NCBI GenBank assembly: GCA_013115145.1
Contig: JAAPAO010000039.1
Span: 39,013-103,012, forward strand
DNA from: Perkinsus chesapeaki
Lineage: Eukaryota; Perkinsozoa; Perkinsida; Perkinsidae
DNA length: 64,000 bases
Reading direction: 5' to 3'
The notes under the pieces: generated by a model
What the model was told of the DNA's origin: nothing
Seen by the model: only the letters and a program-made list of their open reading frames with translations
The model's database searches: none
In this document: in pieces, positions 44,023 to 55,167 of the stretch
How the letters are laid out: every line of letters starts with the position of its first letter
Position numbering within the stretch: position 1 is the stretch's first letter
Translations under genes and position numbers: made by a program

Positions 44023-46285
44023 CTGAAACGGAATCGAGCGTCGATTAATGTGGCGATAGTATTTGTGGCTTAATAGGGACAGCAGTATTGTGTAACACTC
44101 GCGGATGGATCGCGCTGCGCTGGATAATCGATCATCTATATCCTACTAAAAGTTCCTTGAAGTTAAGCTTTTCCAGAGACTCTTAAACGAGTGCTGTTGA
44201 AGGGGACAGTTTTTGTGCAATAATTATGTTGCACTGCTGTAGCGTATAGATGTTTGAAAAGTATAATTGTTGGCTTGATACGAAGTAGATGTCGAGAAGG
44301 CGACGGGGAATTCACAAGATCCATTTTCAGTGAGAGTTTGCTGAGTACGTTCCGAAGAAACCTGATATACTTATCTGAAATGGTTGATTCACGTATCACT
44401 GACTTTAACATCGTCAACTGTAACGCCGCGGAGTGGTAAAAAAAACAAAGTTCAATTTCCCAGAGTTCTCCCGCAAGACTCGTCGAGAATAAGATAGTCG
44501 TCGGGGAAGAAAGCCGTTATCGGGCCATACTACCCGCAGATATTTCACCCATGCCCGAGTCCTCTCGACTGTATGTAGCAGATTGATCTTGAACTAGTAC
44601 TGTATTACTCCTAGTGATATATTATACTACTTAAGTTGCTTGATATAATATACACATAAACACAGAGTAAATATAATATATAACAGATGCTCCAAGAGAG
44701 TAGAATTGTCTCATCTACTATCAAGTGACTGACACAATACCTGTCCCTTTTGTACGTAGCTAAGCTTAGGGCCCTCTTAGCCCTCCTCATATTTATTCAT
44801 ACTTTCTGCTATTATATATCTACTTGCGTTCCACAAGTGAGTAGTAAAAATGGATGTATGGGGGAAATGCAGACATTGGCATGATAAAGTACGTGTCACA
44901 TAAATGCACGCCGAAAGCGGGCAAATTTTTCGCCAGCCAGATCGAGTTTCGTCTTCTTTCATTTTCTGTCGAATTCTACGACCTCGATTACCCAAAAAAA
45001 CCAAGTCGGGCAGCCTAGATGACACGTACTGTATCCCTTATTATTACGTTGAATGCCAATGCCGAGACGGCTCCATTAACCACAATCAATCCAGCAGTGG
45101 CATCTTCTGGTAGATCGAAAGAAACGACAGGTGCCGGGATAGAACCAGGGTCCAATGCGCAGAATACTTCCCTGTTGTTGAGGTTATACTTCAAATTTTA
45201 CGGCACGCTCACTCATGAGATTTTATCAGTTCACAGTGATCCAAATCCCCCCGCTCCGCAGCAGACCCGAACCAATCGTACCTGAGCAACTTCTTGCCTT
45301 TCAGACGATCCAGGTTCGATTCCCACGACATGATTCTACATATATGAAGTCACTTTATAAAAGTCGACGCACTTCGAACCTCCGGCGAGTTGGATTCTTA
45401 AGCTAACTCCTACCAAGGAATTCTACCTCAATATCTCTTCAATTGAATTTGGGATTTTTTATTGCAACCGAAAACTTATCGAGCATATCTTGGGTTTCTC
45501 AATTTCACATGAAACATTGCTCAATATTTTCTCGACGGTAAAAATGACTCTCTGACCCATCCAGCCAAGTGCACGAGGTAGAATGAGCTCTGATTGGTGT
45601 AGAGCAACAGCAGGTACATAAACCATCACCAGTCAACAACTGGCATCGGCATCCATATACTTTTCTGAAATAGTTCCCTATTGTAATATATTTTCCCGCT
45701 GTTGTTCGTATTTGAATGTTATTTTCCAATTATATTGTCTTTGTGTATCTTCTTTTATATATAGTAAACTGTGTCTCCTGCTAAGATAATATTTTCCCGT
45801 GCTAGCGGCATGCGTATCTTTAGGTCGGATTCAACCCTCCCGTCACTACCCTTCCTTCGCTCGGTCATCTGCCTCCATCACGAACTTTTCAGACACGTCG
45901 CCATGCCGTATGGTGAATTCAACCTCGGAAGATAACACGTATCTTAGGTTGAAGCATGCTATCGCCAGCGAGGTTAGAAACTTCGACATATTAAGGATGA
46001 ACTGGAGAAGATCCAAACTGAGCGTTCCAGAAATTTTACAATAATTAATACCTCTGCTGTCAGATTTTCCAACTCTTCCGAAGAGAAAAGAGGATTTCTG
46101 AGAAAAAGTCGGTATGAAGTTAGAAGGCTGTAACCGAATACGTGAAGCGCTCGAGAGCTCCGCATCAAAGAATCGGCGGAGCGAAGCGATTCATGCTACA
46201 CATTTTTAAGCGGAGCGAAGCGATTCACGTTTGAACATTTTGAAATTGCTGTCCCTTTTTATTTCTACCATCTTCTTATCTTTAA
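44023..46285. other. Spacer with unresolved cyclophilin 5' exons and a MITE
   Basis: Upstream exons of the cyclophilin-like gene are expected here on the minus strand; an open segment at about 44420-44580 is a candidate but has no diagnostic motif. Contains MITE copy 2 (44881-45040), a B-box-like GGGATAGAACCAGGGTCC near 45136 and two GGAGCGAAGCG motifs near 46175 and 46209. A short frame at 45909-46041 (+) has no support. Confidence 0.35.
44881..45040 (+). mobile_element. MITE-like repeat with terminal inverted repeats, copy 2
   Basis: About 150 bp, bounded by GATAAAGTACGTGTCAC at the left and ATGACACGTACTGTATC at the right, which are imperfect inverted repeats. The interior matches 30705-30845 in opposite orientation. 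No coding capacity; a DNA transposon-derived miniature element is the simplest reading. Confidence 0.78.
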
Positions 46286-47953
46286 ATGGTGCCAAATCTA
46301 CGTCGCCGTAGAAGCAGTTCCACAAAGCAGGCGACAACTGGCAGCTCCTCCGGTCCCTCGGTCGAGGTGATAGCTCGCACTTTCACGTGGAGCCACGACT
46401 CTAAGGGCTTGTTCGATTACGAAGCTAAGAGTGTCTTCAAGCGGAACTATCGAGCCAAGATGTGCGATGAGGGATTCGTTGTAAACAGAACCAATTGTGA
46501 CGTTCAAATGGTGCCTGCAAGCCAATCTGAGGAGGACGAAGAGGCCTTATCACCGATGGGAAGCGCTGCAACTGTTGCTAATGCTGGCCTGGACTCCTCG
46601 GCGAGCCCTCTTGGCAGGCAAACAAGCTCGATTGTGAGACCGAAGAGCTTGCTTAAACTCTATGAAAGAGAAGGGACGTATTGGGTGGAAGCTGCGAGAC
46701 AGAGAGGCTCTCAAGACGGTGAAGGTTACAGCAGTGACTCTTCCGCGGGAGCAAATGGACCGGTGAAGCTTTGGCAGGTTATCAGACATACTAAAGGCGC
46801 TGGCCACCGACTTGCCGAGGGAGATGTCTTAAAGCTCGGCAGATTTAAGATACGTGTGAAGGAGATTGTTACCACCGAGGAGGAGGCTGAAGAGAGGCGG
46901 AGGGCCGCGGAACAGGACACTAGAGATCGAGAGCTCAGCGATGATCGAGCGAGTGCTATGACTGTCAGCACGGAGATCCGCAATGGCGTCGAGGATGAGG
47001 TGCCGGTGTCTGAGAGGGTTTGTAGGATATGTTACGATGTTGCGGAGAAGGAGAATCCTTTGGTTGCACCGTGCACCTGCAAAGGAAGCATGAAATATAT
47101 CCATCTCAAATGCTTACGGCAGTGGATGGATGGTCGGCTGTGTCTGAGGCCCGATCCCTATGGTTCAAGCGATCGTGATGGGCATCCGCTGGCCAATAGT
47201 TACTTCTGGAGAAGCCTCGATTGCGAGCTTTGCAAAACTTCCTATCCAAGTGTCGTGGAGTACCCGGCCGAGAACGGCAGAATTCGCCGTGTGGATTTGT
47301 ACGTGATCCCGAGGCCTGCTCCACCTTACATCATTCTCGAGTCCAAGATCAAGCATCATTCTTCCAGACGATCGAGCAACAGTAGCGAGTCGGCTGCTCC
47401 TCAGAAGGGCTTACATATTATGTCCTTGGGGAACAATCCACGAGAGACCATTCGAGTCGGTCGAGGCCACGATGCTGATGTTAGGATCAACGATATATCT
47501 GTCAGTAGATGCCACGCGGTTGTCAGACTGGTTCCGGGAGGCCGTGGCAAGCGGCCATATTTCGTCCTGGAGGACCAGAAGTCCAAATTTGGCACGCTGG
47601 TGAGGGCGCCGAACCCGCTGAGATTGGAAGTGTCTCGTGGAATCATCGACTTCAACGCCTCTGCTAAGAAGACTGGGCCGAAGCCTGCTCAGGGATGCCT
47701 GACACTACAGCAAGGCCGAAGTGTCATCCAGCTGCAATTGAGGAGACCGAGTGTGATACAGAAAGTTCTGGCGTGCGGGGGGTCGAGCGGGGCTGACGGA
47801 ATGCCTGGAAAAGTGACTTGTACACTTTCATACGCTCCGCCGACGACATCGGGGCCGCTGACGGTGCGGAGCAATACGCCTAGGAGAGATGGAGAAAGGA
47901 GAACGGTAGGAAAGAGGGAGGGGGGAGGGATTGAACCTGGGTCGTTTGCATGA
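46286..47953 (+). CDS. RING-variant (RING-CH) plus FHA domain protein, putative E3 ligase
   Basis: Open frame of 555 residues from ATG 46286. Residues about 150-190 include HRLAEGDVLKLGRFKIRVKE, a short FHA-like strand pair. Residues about 245-318 are a RING-variant C4HC3 finger: CRICYDVAEKENPLVAPCTC, MKYIHLKCLRQWMDG, and CELCKTSYP. Residues about 375-470 form an FHA domain (IRVGRGHDADVRINDISVSR then CHAVVRL). FHA binds phosphothreonine and the RING-CH finger recruits E2, so a phospho-dependent ubiquitin ligase is inferred; no membrane helix is seen, unlike MARCH proteins. The last 15 codons of the open frame run into a B-box-like repeat. An in-phase GTAGGA donor at 47906 can instead join an acceptor at 48773 and exon 48774-48956, so the true C-terminus is probably different. 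Confidence 0.85.
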   Translation: MVPNLRRRRSSSTKQATTGSSSGPSVEVIARTFTWSHDSKGLFDYEAKSVFKRNYRAKMCDEGFVVNRTNCDVQMVPASQSEEDEEALSPMGSAATVANAGLDSSASPLGRQTSSIVRPKSLLKLYEREGTYWVEAARQRGSQDGEGYSSDSSAGANGPVKLWQVIRHTKGAGHRLAEGDVLKLGRFKIRVKEIVTTEEEAEERRRAAEQDTRDRELSDDRASAMTVSTEIRNGVEDEVPVSERVCRICYDVAEKENPLVAPCTCKGSMKYIHLKCLRQWMDGRLCLRPDPYGSSDRDGHPLANSYFWRSLDCELCKTSYPSVVEYPAENGRIRRVDLYVIPRPAPPYIILESKIKHHSSRRSSNSSESAAPQKGLHIMSLGNNPRETIRVGRGHDADVRINDISVSRCHAVVRLVPGGRGKRPYFVLEDQKSKFGTLVRAPNPLRLEVSRGIIDFNASAKKTGPKPAQGCLTLQQGRSVIQLQLRRPSVIQKVLACGGSSGADGMPGKVTCTLSYAPPTTSGPLTVRSNTPRRDGERRTVGKREGGGIEPGSFA

Positions 47954-49949
47954 GAAATTGATTGGTATAAACGCTTGGATACGGAACTTGGTCGTTGACT
48001 TCCTTTCGACTGCTTTTGTTGCTTATTATTGAATCCAACCTGATATCATCTGCGATGATTATCTGCTTTATTACTCTTGACATATGTTACCAGTGTGATG
48101 AGTTTTGTAGGAGATATTTACGTGGCTCCTGCTCGGTCGCAGAATCACTCAGTCATCTGATGGTCTGCTCCTCCGCGCTCCTTCCCTCAACCGTCACCTT
48201 CAGTCTGTGGCCCTTCTTTAAGGCAATCCCGCTACTGCGTTCCCGTCTAATAAAGCATAACCCCATTCCCACCGCTGGAACCTATTTGACGTCTTTCTGT
48301 GATCGTCTACTATACAATTGGGCTCCTGTTCATCAACATATATAAATATTTCGACGTTCTGCAAATACCTACAATCCACTCTAGCTCAGTGGTACGCCAC
48401 TGGGCCCTTGATAGTTATTTTAAGCACTAGGATACCGCAGCTCTTTCCTCGGAAATAACGCTTTTTCTAGGATTTCTGGCATCTGCTTTCAGGGTTCAGT
48501 CTCTGGTACTTTTTCGTTCTTAGTATTGTGAATATACGATGTCGCTATAATGTCGTATTACTATCGAGAGAGAAGACGGTGGGGTATAAATTATACTGGT
48601 ATTTAGGAGTAAGAGGTTCAAATGTTACACTGTGTAATATGTGAACCTCTATTCCCTTACAATTATTACAGTTTCGCTGCCAAACTTTTCCACCACATTT
48701 CGGGTTAATTTCTTTCCTCCATTTGAGATTTCTCATCATTTAGTGGCGCGCAAGAATTTGCTTGTTATTGCAGGCACAGGATCGCGCAAGAACCGACTTT
48801 GACCTTCCCGAGGGCGAAGACGAATGCGCTGAAGATGCTGAAGATCCTCAACCGATCAGCCCATCACATTCGCTACCACAAGCCGTAGAGGATTGCGAAA
48901 TACCACCGAGGCGGAGCGAAGCTGTAATTGTTGGACGATCGTCGCCTGAACGAATGGTAAAATGCTGCATGGAGGGATCGAACCTGGGTGGATTTTGTTG
49001 CCAAGCAGGTTTCTTTGTAACGATTGAATAAGCAGCAGTCGACCCTTTTGTACTAGGGCTGTTGTACCGGTAAGAACGGCGCTTCGCTCCGCCTTTATTA
49101 TTCATTTTTAGCAGATACCAGCTCTTTGAGTGTTCTCCAGTCAGAGGCTTTGCTGGGGCTCTTGAGGGTGGCGGCGGTGTCGGTGTAAAATTAGATGATA
49201 CATAGAAACTTTTATCTTTATTATGATGCCTGTCAAAAGTATTCTCTATTTCACTTTGTTGTTATTGTAATCTCGCCACCAAAGAGAATTGGTGTCAACG
49301 TGACCACGTTATTAGGGAGGTCGTGTAAGAATAGTTTGTCAACAGCCCGCGGTGGCCGCCGTCTAGCTTTGTATCCGAGGGCGATTGCATCATCACTCCA
49401 ATCGAGTGGTCGTGTTGTTGGTGTTGTTCAAGTCTCAGCTTGTACGATCATTGAGCCCTGGTCTCTCTCTGTGTTGCTTCGCTCCTCCCGTGTTGACGGC
49501 GGTGGAGTATTTGTATGGTAGTGGAAGTAGCTAGTCAACTTTTTAATGATAACGGTTAGTAGTAAACCTATTGCATGTAGCAAGTACGTATCGCTGAGCA
49601 GTAGTCGTCCTCAGTGTTGTTGCCTCCCTGCCGCCGATTCTGACGCCTGATCGACGGGCTGTGACGATTGGTGTTGAAGAGGTAGCTCTCCTCCCTACCA
49701 TTAATATTCATTCATCTGCTTAACTACTGCTATAATTGCCTAAACACAGAGTTCTGCGTGTAGTTGTCAATAGTGGAAAGAGAATCAACAGAGGGTGGGC
49801 GGTGTAGAGGGTTCTATTATGGCATCGCCATCGATCGCAGGCTCGGCGAGATCGCACTCCAGCATCAAATCAGACGGCTTCAGTGGTGTTTTCAATGTGA
49901 GGAGGTGTTTGAGGGCAGTTACGGCGAGGAGGCATTTTTTGAGGAAAAA
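47954..49949. other. Region with probable 3' exons of the RING/FHA gene and a tRNA-like relic
   Basis: Exon 48774-48956 (+) is flanked by TTGTTATTGCAG and GTAAAA, is 61 codons in phase 0, and encodes DFDLPEGEDECAEDAEDPQP and RRSEAVIVGRSSPERM; it probably belongs to the RING/FHA gene. A following exon may start at 49141 (stop near 49188). At 48370-48440 a TAGCTCAGTGGTA A-box-like sequence resembles a tRNA 5' half but no cloverleaf closes. A frame at 49819-49896 (MASPSIAGSARSHSSIKSDG) ending in GTGAGG may be a leader exon of the katanin gene. Confidence 0.4.
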
Positions 49950-50021
49950 TGAGCTTGGCCCGATTCGAACGGACAACCGTCTGATCTGGAGTCAGATGCT
50001 CTACCGTTGAGCCACAAGCCC
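49950..50021 (-). tRNA. tRNA-Trp (anticodon CCA), copy 1
   Basis: On the minus strand: acceptor GGGCTTG with CAAGCTC, D arm with GGCTCAACGGTAGAGC, anticodon stem TCTGA/TCAGA around CTCCAGA (anticodon CCA), T arm with GTTCGAATC, discriminator A. All 72 bases are identical to the copy at 51181-51252. Lies just upstream of the katanin start, antisense to it. Confidence 0.93.
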
Positions 50022-50064
50022 GGATGTTCCAAAAATCGTTAGTTTCGTTACGCCTCGTATCCGA

Positions 50065-53000
50065 ATGCTCAAGATACGTAAAACTAAAACACTGCCCAAG
50101 AAATCGGAAAAATCTCCATGTGAAACTCTACGAATCTCAGCTAATGTGAAATATCCAACTTGGATCGACTTGCCTGACGAACGCGAGCTCGTTGTTGACG
50201 ATTCCGACTTTCACAATCGGTCTGCTGGATTTCACATGACAGTGCCGAAGGCGGCCATTCCTGTCCATCAGGTTACGTCCTTCACAGCCCATTCGGACAG
50301 AGTCGTCTGCTGCCGCCTCGGAGCAGCCTCGGGCCATTTCCTTGCTACCGGAGGGGAGGATAGAAGGGTCAACGTGTGGAGGCTCGAGAAGGCCGGCAAC
50401 TCTGCGTTGATGTCACTGAACGGTGAGGCGTCTTAGCTTGTTGAACGGAAGCGTCTTGCCAGGCCACAGCAGTCCGGTGTCATGCGTGGTGTTCGATCGC
50501 CAAGAGGAGATCATTGCGTCGGGGTGCACTGGTGGAGGCATTAAAGTGTGGGACGTGGCAACTTCTAAAATGGTAGGACAATTACTTATAGGTGAAATTT
50601 GATCGCTTCGTGTATGTCCAAGTGAGCAGATCGAGAAAGGGAGAATGATTTTATTGCAGACAATAAAGGCAATTTCGAAGCACTCAATCACTCTGCGCAA
50701 AACCTGACCCGAGGAAATATGTTACTAGTGCGGAGATACAATAACGTTCGACGTACTGTAATGCCACACATCATTTAGCATACCATAGCCACAGCTATAT
50801 GTGATGCTCTGTGCAACGTCTCTGAAGCAAACTTCCATAGTTCAAGTCGTATTATCGCCCGCAGCTCTCGGCGATGAGAGCGAGGAAAGTTTCCTGCTTT
50901 CCGTGCAATTTTCCGCTCCATCGCCTAGCATCTATTTCCTTTACCTCCCTTTCACAACTGAGGAGTGGAGAAGAATAATAGAACTATTTCTAATTAGATT
51001 TCCCACGATGTTTTCATTCAATACCAATTCTTCTGGTAGGTGAGCTCCCTCCCTGGCCACAAGACAGAGTGCACCACGGTTGAGTTTCATCCCTATGGAA
51101 GCTTCTTCGCTACCGCTTCCGCGGACACTAACATTAAGGTGGGAATCGAACGTCTTGAGTGTGCGTTGGGCTCGAGGAAATGAGCTTGGCCCGATTCGAA
51201 CGGACAACCGTCTGATCTGGAGTCAGATGCTCTACCGTTGAGCCACAAGCCCCGATATAAATCTTTATTCAAATTTTCCAATGCCAAACATCGCACTTGT
51301 CCATGAATTAGACACGGGTTTATCGACATGGCTCGCTCCTCTTAAAAAATATAGGAAAATATTTTGGACGAAATTTGGCTAACATTTTCCTGGCAAAAGA
51401 ACATTATGGTAAAAATGTTCCATCGTACATGTCCATAGGGCAGTGCTCAGATTTGGGATCTCCGCCAGCAGAAGTGCGTGCAGATCTATCGCGGTCACCA
51501 TTTCGGTGCTGCCACAAATGGCCCGAAGGACGGCCGCATTGGCGTCGTAAGCCGAGCCGCCATTGCTGATGCAAGGGAGGTCTTTCGCAGGTTCGATTTT
51601 CTCCCCACGGAAAGTGGCTGGTCGGTGGTGGTGGCGACGGCTCTGTGAGACTATGGGACTTGAGCGCGGGAAAGTTGCTGAAGGACATGGAGCAATCCCA
51701 CAGAGATGCAGTAAGGCTGAATTTAGCTGCAGTGGTGTGATCCACTTTGAGCCTTTGACTTTACACTCCTTATTGATCCCTTTACGTCTTTGATAAAAAC
51801 GTGTAGACTACCGCTGCTAACATTAGTTATGCCTGTCATGATTTGTCTTTGCTTTTAATATAAATACTATACAAATATAAATTAGTAATATTTCATGTCA
51901 TGTTTCGGTTTATGCTTACTCTCGATAAGAAAGAGTGGCTCCTCTAAATTCAGGTCACCTCGTTGGACTTCCACCCAGCAGACTTCTACCTTATATCTTC
52001 CTCCCAGGACAGGACCTGCAAACTGTGGAACTGTGACACTTTCTCCCTAGCAGGTCTCGTCCCCCCGAATACATCGATCCACCTGTTGTTGATGTCTAGG
52101 CACCTCCGAGCTCGATCAATCGGCAGTTAAATTGGTGAAGTTCCGGCCCGACGGCTCGTCTCTTCTGCACGCATCTCAGGTGGGCCATCTACGCCGCTGC
52201 GCGGGGCCATATAATAGGAAAGTCCTCGGCCGCTCGGAAATGGGTAAATACTGTCGTGCGTTGCCATTAAGCTCGGTGAGTATCAAAACGATCCCACCAC
52301 TATAAGGCATCCGAAACAGGCGTGGGACGCAAGCCGGGAGATGATAATAAATAACTCATGGTGCTCCATCTCTTTTCAGCAACGCTTTCCCCTCCTTTGG
52401 TATGCCCACACTATTCTCTTTGACCTACTTTTACGATAGATATACGATGCCAAGAACTGAGAGAGCCATTAGAGCGTGTACAATGTACATAATAATATAC
52501 TATATGATACATATATTATTTTTCAAAGACTTCAGTCCTCGTTCTGACTGCTCTGCTAGTAAAGAGACCTCAGCTGTGGTTGTTAAACAGGGGGCCTTTG
52601 CTAGGGTTTGTAGTGATACAGTTTTAGCGAGCTCCGTCCCTTCGCACCGAAGAGCTAATACATATATAATATACACTAAAATAAATACGTATATATAATA
52701 TTCTACTTACATATATACTTATACTTATATAATAATATAGTACCTCTATTATGGTTTACAATATGCCTATGAATAGGATAGATAATAAATAATGCCGCAT
52801 TGAAGAAGTTGGGAGTATATCTTTATTACTGCTCAGGACGCATTAAAGGTCTTCTCCTGGGATCCAGAATCTTGTCGAATCGCCTGCGAAGCCGTCCACC
52901 CTCTGCCCAGTGTTGGCGATTGGCAAGGGGCTGCCGATATGCGAGTCAGCAGCAGCAGTGCCAGCCGAGCCGTTGTGGTATCACTGGATGGCACTCAGGT

Positions 53001-54858
53001 AGGCGTATCTTCATCGATTACTCCTTGCATGCGTCAAGCTGTTTCGGGATCCAAATCACAAGCAATGCTCACACAGGCGAATAGATCTGTTTTAATCTAA
53101 ACCTATCACTAGGCTATTTGGGAATCATAAACCGTTCGCGGTTTTTGATACTTCTACCTGAGGTTTCGCAGGTGCGCGTGTGGCGACTGAATCATTTAGA
53201 CGAGCCCATCGACAAGACCCCCAGGGCTCCCCCTGAGCCGCGAAGGTTACGTAAATTGCCTTCCTTAAATCCAGCACCTGCTGCTGCTGACTCCAGCCCA
53301 GTGGTGAGGCATGAGCGTCCGAAGACTGCTATTACAGAGAGGTGGAGGCATGATTGTTCCATGGAATGTATTGCCATTATATTGCCGCAGATCTCAAGCA
53401 GTGACACAATCGGTGCCGTTGGCAGCGGAATCGGCTAGATCGACTGTTCGAAGGTAACTGAGTCCGATACACTTTCCCCTGCGCCTTCGACTAGGGAATG
53501 CCACCTTCAGGGAAGGGTAATTTAACCTCGCGCGGGTATGCCCCCCAAATCTCAATAAGTTTACTAAGTGCGAAGATATAATAGAAAATTTGTTAGAGAA
53601 TGCGTTCCTAGGCGTTAAATGCAAGCACCTGATGTTCCTCAGATGTGCCAGCCCCCGTCCAAGCCCAACTGTAGCGTCGTCACCGAATGGATCGGCCAGC
53701 AGCTCCACTCTAGGGGAGGAGCATCATCATCCCTTAGTTAAAGAGAAAAGGCACAAACCTAGGCAAAGGACTGTTGGGTGAGATGAAGCTTGATTCCAGG
53801 ATTCATCGAATGCAACGAATCTTCATTTCTGGAACTCATCTGCGAATTTCGCCGAAGAATGCCGAGTGGCTTGTCTTGTACGGCCTTCACGCCGTGATGC
53901 TTCTGCTGGAAAGAAGCAACGTACTTATCTGGTCTCGCACCAAGGCTGCTTTGAGGTTACTGTTTGCGGTTCTAGTCAAAGAGTGTGCTCGCTTTCGATA
54001 CTCTGAAAAAATGTTGCGGTGTCATTAATAAGGCGGCACTGTTTGCCAGCATATAATAGATAATATTCTGCTTAATATCGTACCATAAATCTCAGTGCAA
54101 TTCTTCATCACTCAGGCCCCTCCGACCCTCACCAACTCTCTCGCGGCAAACGTCATTGAACGACTCGGACTTGGCCAGCAATAAATCTCCAAAGTCGTCG
54201 CCGTCTTCAAAATCAGCCGCTGCTCGGAGCCTTAGACCATCGGTGCTGTCCAACCCGAGCTTCCTCAAGTCTCTGAGAAAGCAGCTTAGTGCCGTGCGGA
54301 AGTTCAAGCGTTTGTGGCTCGAGGAAATCGACGAGACATCGGCCCTTGATATCTGCTGCAAAGGCGATAAGAACTCACCGGCGTTGATTGTCGGCATGCT
54401 TGATAACGTCTTCCACGTCGACAAGTCTTATGTGGTGACGCTCGCCCAGTGTCAGAAGACGCTCCTTCCCGAGCTCCGTTTGGTCTGTGGGCGCCCGGAG
54501 ACGCGGGAAACGGCAATGGCTGCTGTCCGAACGCTGTTGAGGAACTTTGGCGCTTTGATAATCGCCACGCGGAGCGCCGGTACAGACGGCAAAACCGCTA
54601 ATGGACAGGTTGGTTGAATTTGCCTTCAGAAAGGAATGGCTTGGTCAGGTTGACTTGTCCCGAGAAGACCGTCTTGAAAGGTGCAATTCGTGCTTCGATC
54701 AGTTCGCATCGATCCACCGAATGCTGGCTGCCGAGCAGCACCTCCGGCACCGGTCACCATTGCCAGCGGACGTTCTCGACACTATGAACGAGCTGGAGCG
54801 TTTTATTGCGGCTGATAACAGTTCGTCCAATATAGAAGTGAATCCAAATGGTAGATAA
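50065..54858 (+). CDS. KATNB1: Katanin p80 subunit (WD40 plus con80)
   Basis: Thirteen exons join with no phase break: 50065-50422, 50463-50572, 51040-51138, 51451-51546, 51591-51710, 51954-52053, 52100-52179, 52837-52998, 53172-53341, 53391-53453, 53643-53777, 54116-54608, 54649-54858 (stop TAA), about 698 residues. The WD40 propeller follows the katanin order: VTSFTAHSDRVVCCRLGAAS, FLATGGEDRRVNVWRLEK, IIASGCTGGGIKVWD, VEFHPYGSFFATASADTNIK, VRFSPHGKWLVGGGGDGSVR, VTSLDFHPADFYLISSSQDR. A disordered linker leads to the con80 domain in exons 12-13 (CCKGDKNSPALIVGMLDNVF; VDLSREDRLERC). p80 targets and activates the p60 AAA severing subunit at microtubules and basal bodies. The N-terminal 58 residues before MTVPKAAIPVHQ are unusual, so the start may be that internal ATG at 50239 or a leader exon upstream. 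Intron 3 holds an antisense tRNA-Trp gene. Confidence 0.93.
51181..51252 (-). tRNA. tRNA-Trp (anticodon CCA), copy 2, inside katanin intron 3
   Basis: Identical over 72 bases to 49950-50021 and in the same orientation, antisense to the katanin gene. Both copies are preceded on the plus strand by GAGGAAAA/GAGGAAA; beyond that the flanks diverge. The T arm begins only 43 bp after the exon 3 donor. Confidence 0.93.
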
Positions 54859-55167
54859 TAGATGAATGCCAGTCAATACATGAAGAAAATATTATGTTAT
54901 ATTTCAATTCGCTATTGCGAAGACAATTGTGTTGCATACAGTGGAGAAGAGGAACATTGCAAGATCGCGAGAGATTCACTTGTGGGCTGCTTTCTCGGCT
55001 CCTAGTCGGAATTGTACACTTTCAAGGTGTCTCCGCATATGGAGGGATTGGACTAGATAACGCAACAACGATGAGAACTGAGAGGATATAGTGGAAAGTG
55101 GGTATCAGGAAGCCCACAAATGATGTAAAGTGAAATGAACAAAATGGCTTTGGGTAACAAGTTGTCT
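54859..55167. other. Convergent 3' spacer
   Basis: 309 bp between the stop codons of katanin p80 (+) and the P450 (-). Should hold both polyadenylation regions. No further gene seen. Confidence 0.45.

Noticed and set aside
48377-48440. tRNA gene suggested by TAGCTCAGTGGTA
   Set aside because: An A-box-like sequence is present but no acceptor stem, anticodon stem or T arm closes; treated as a tRNA-like relic.
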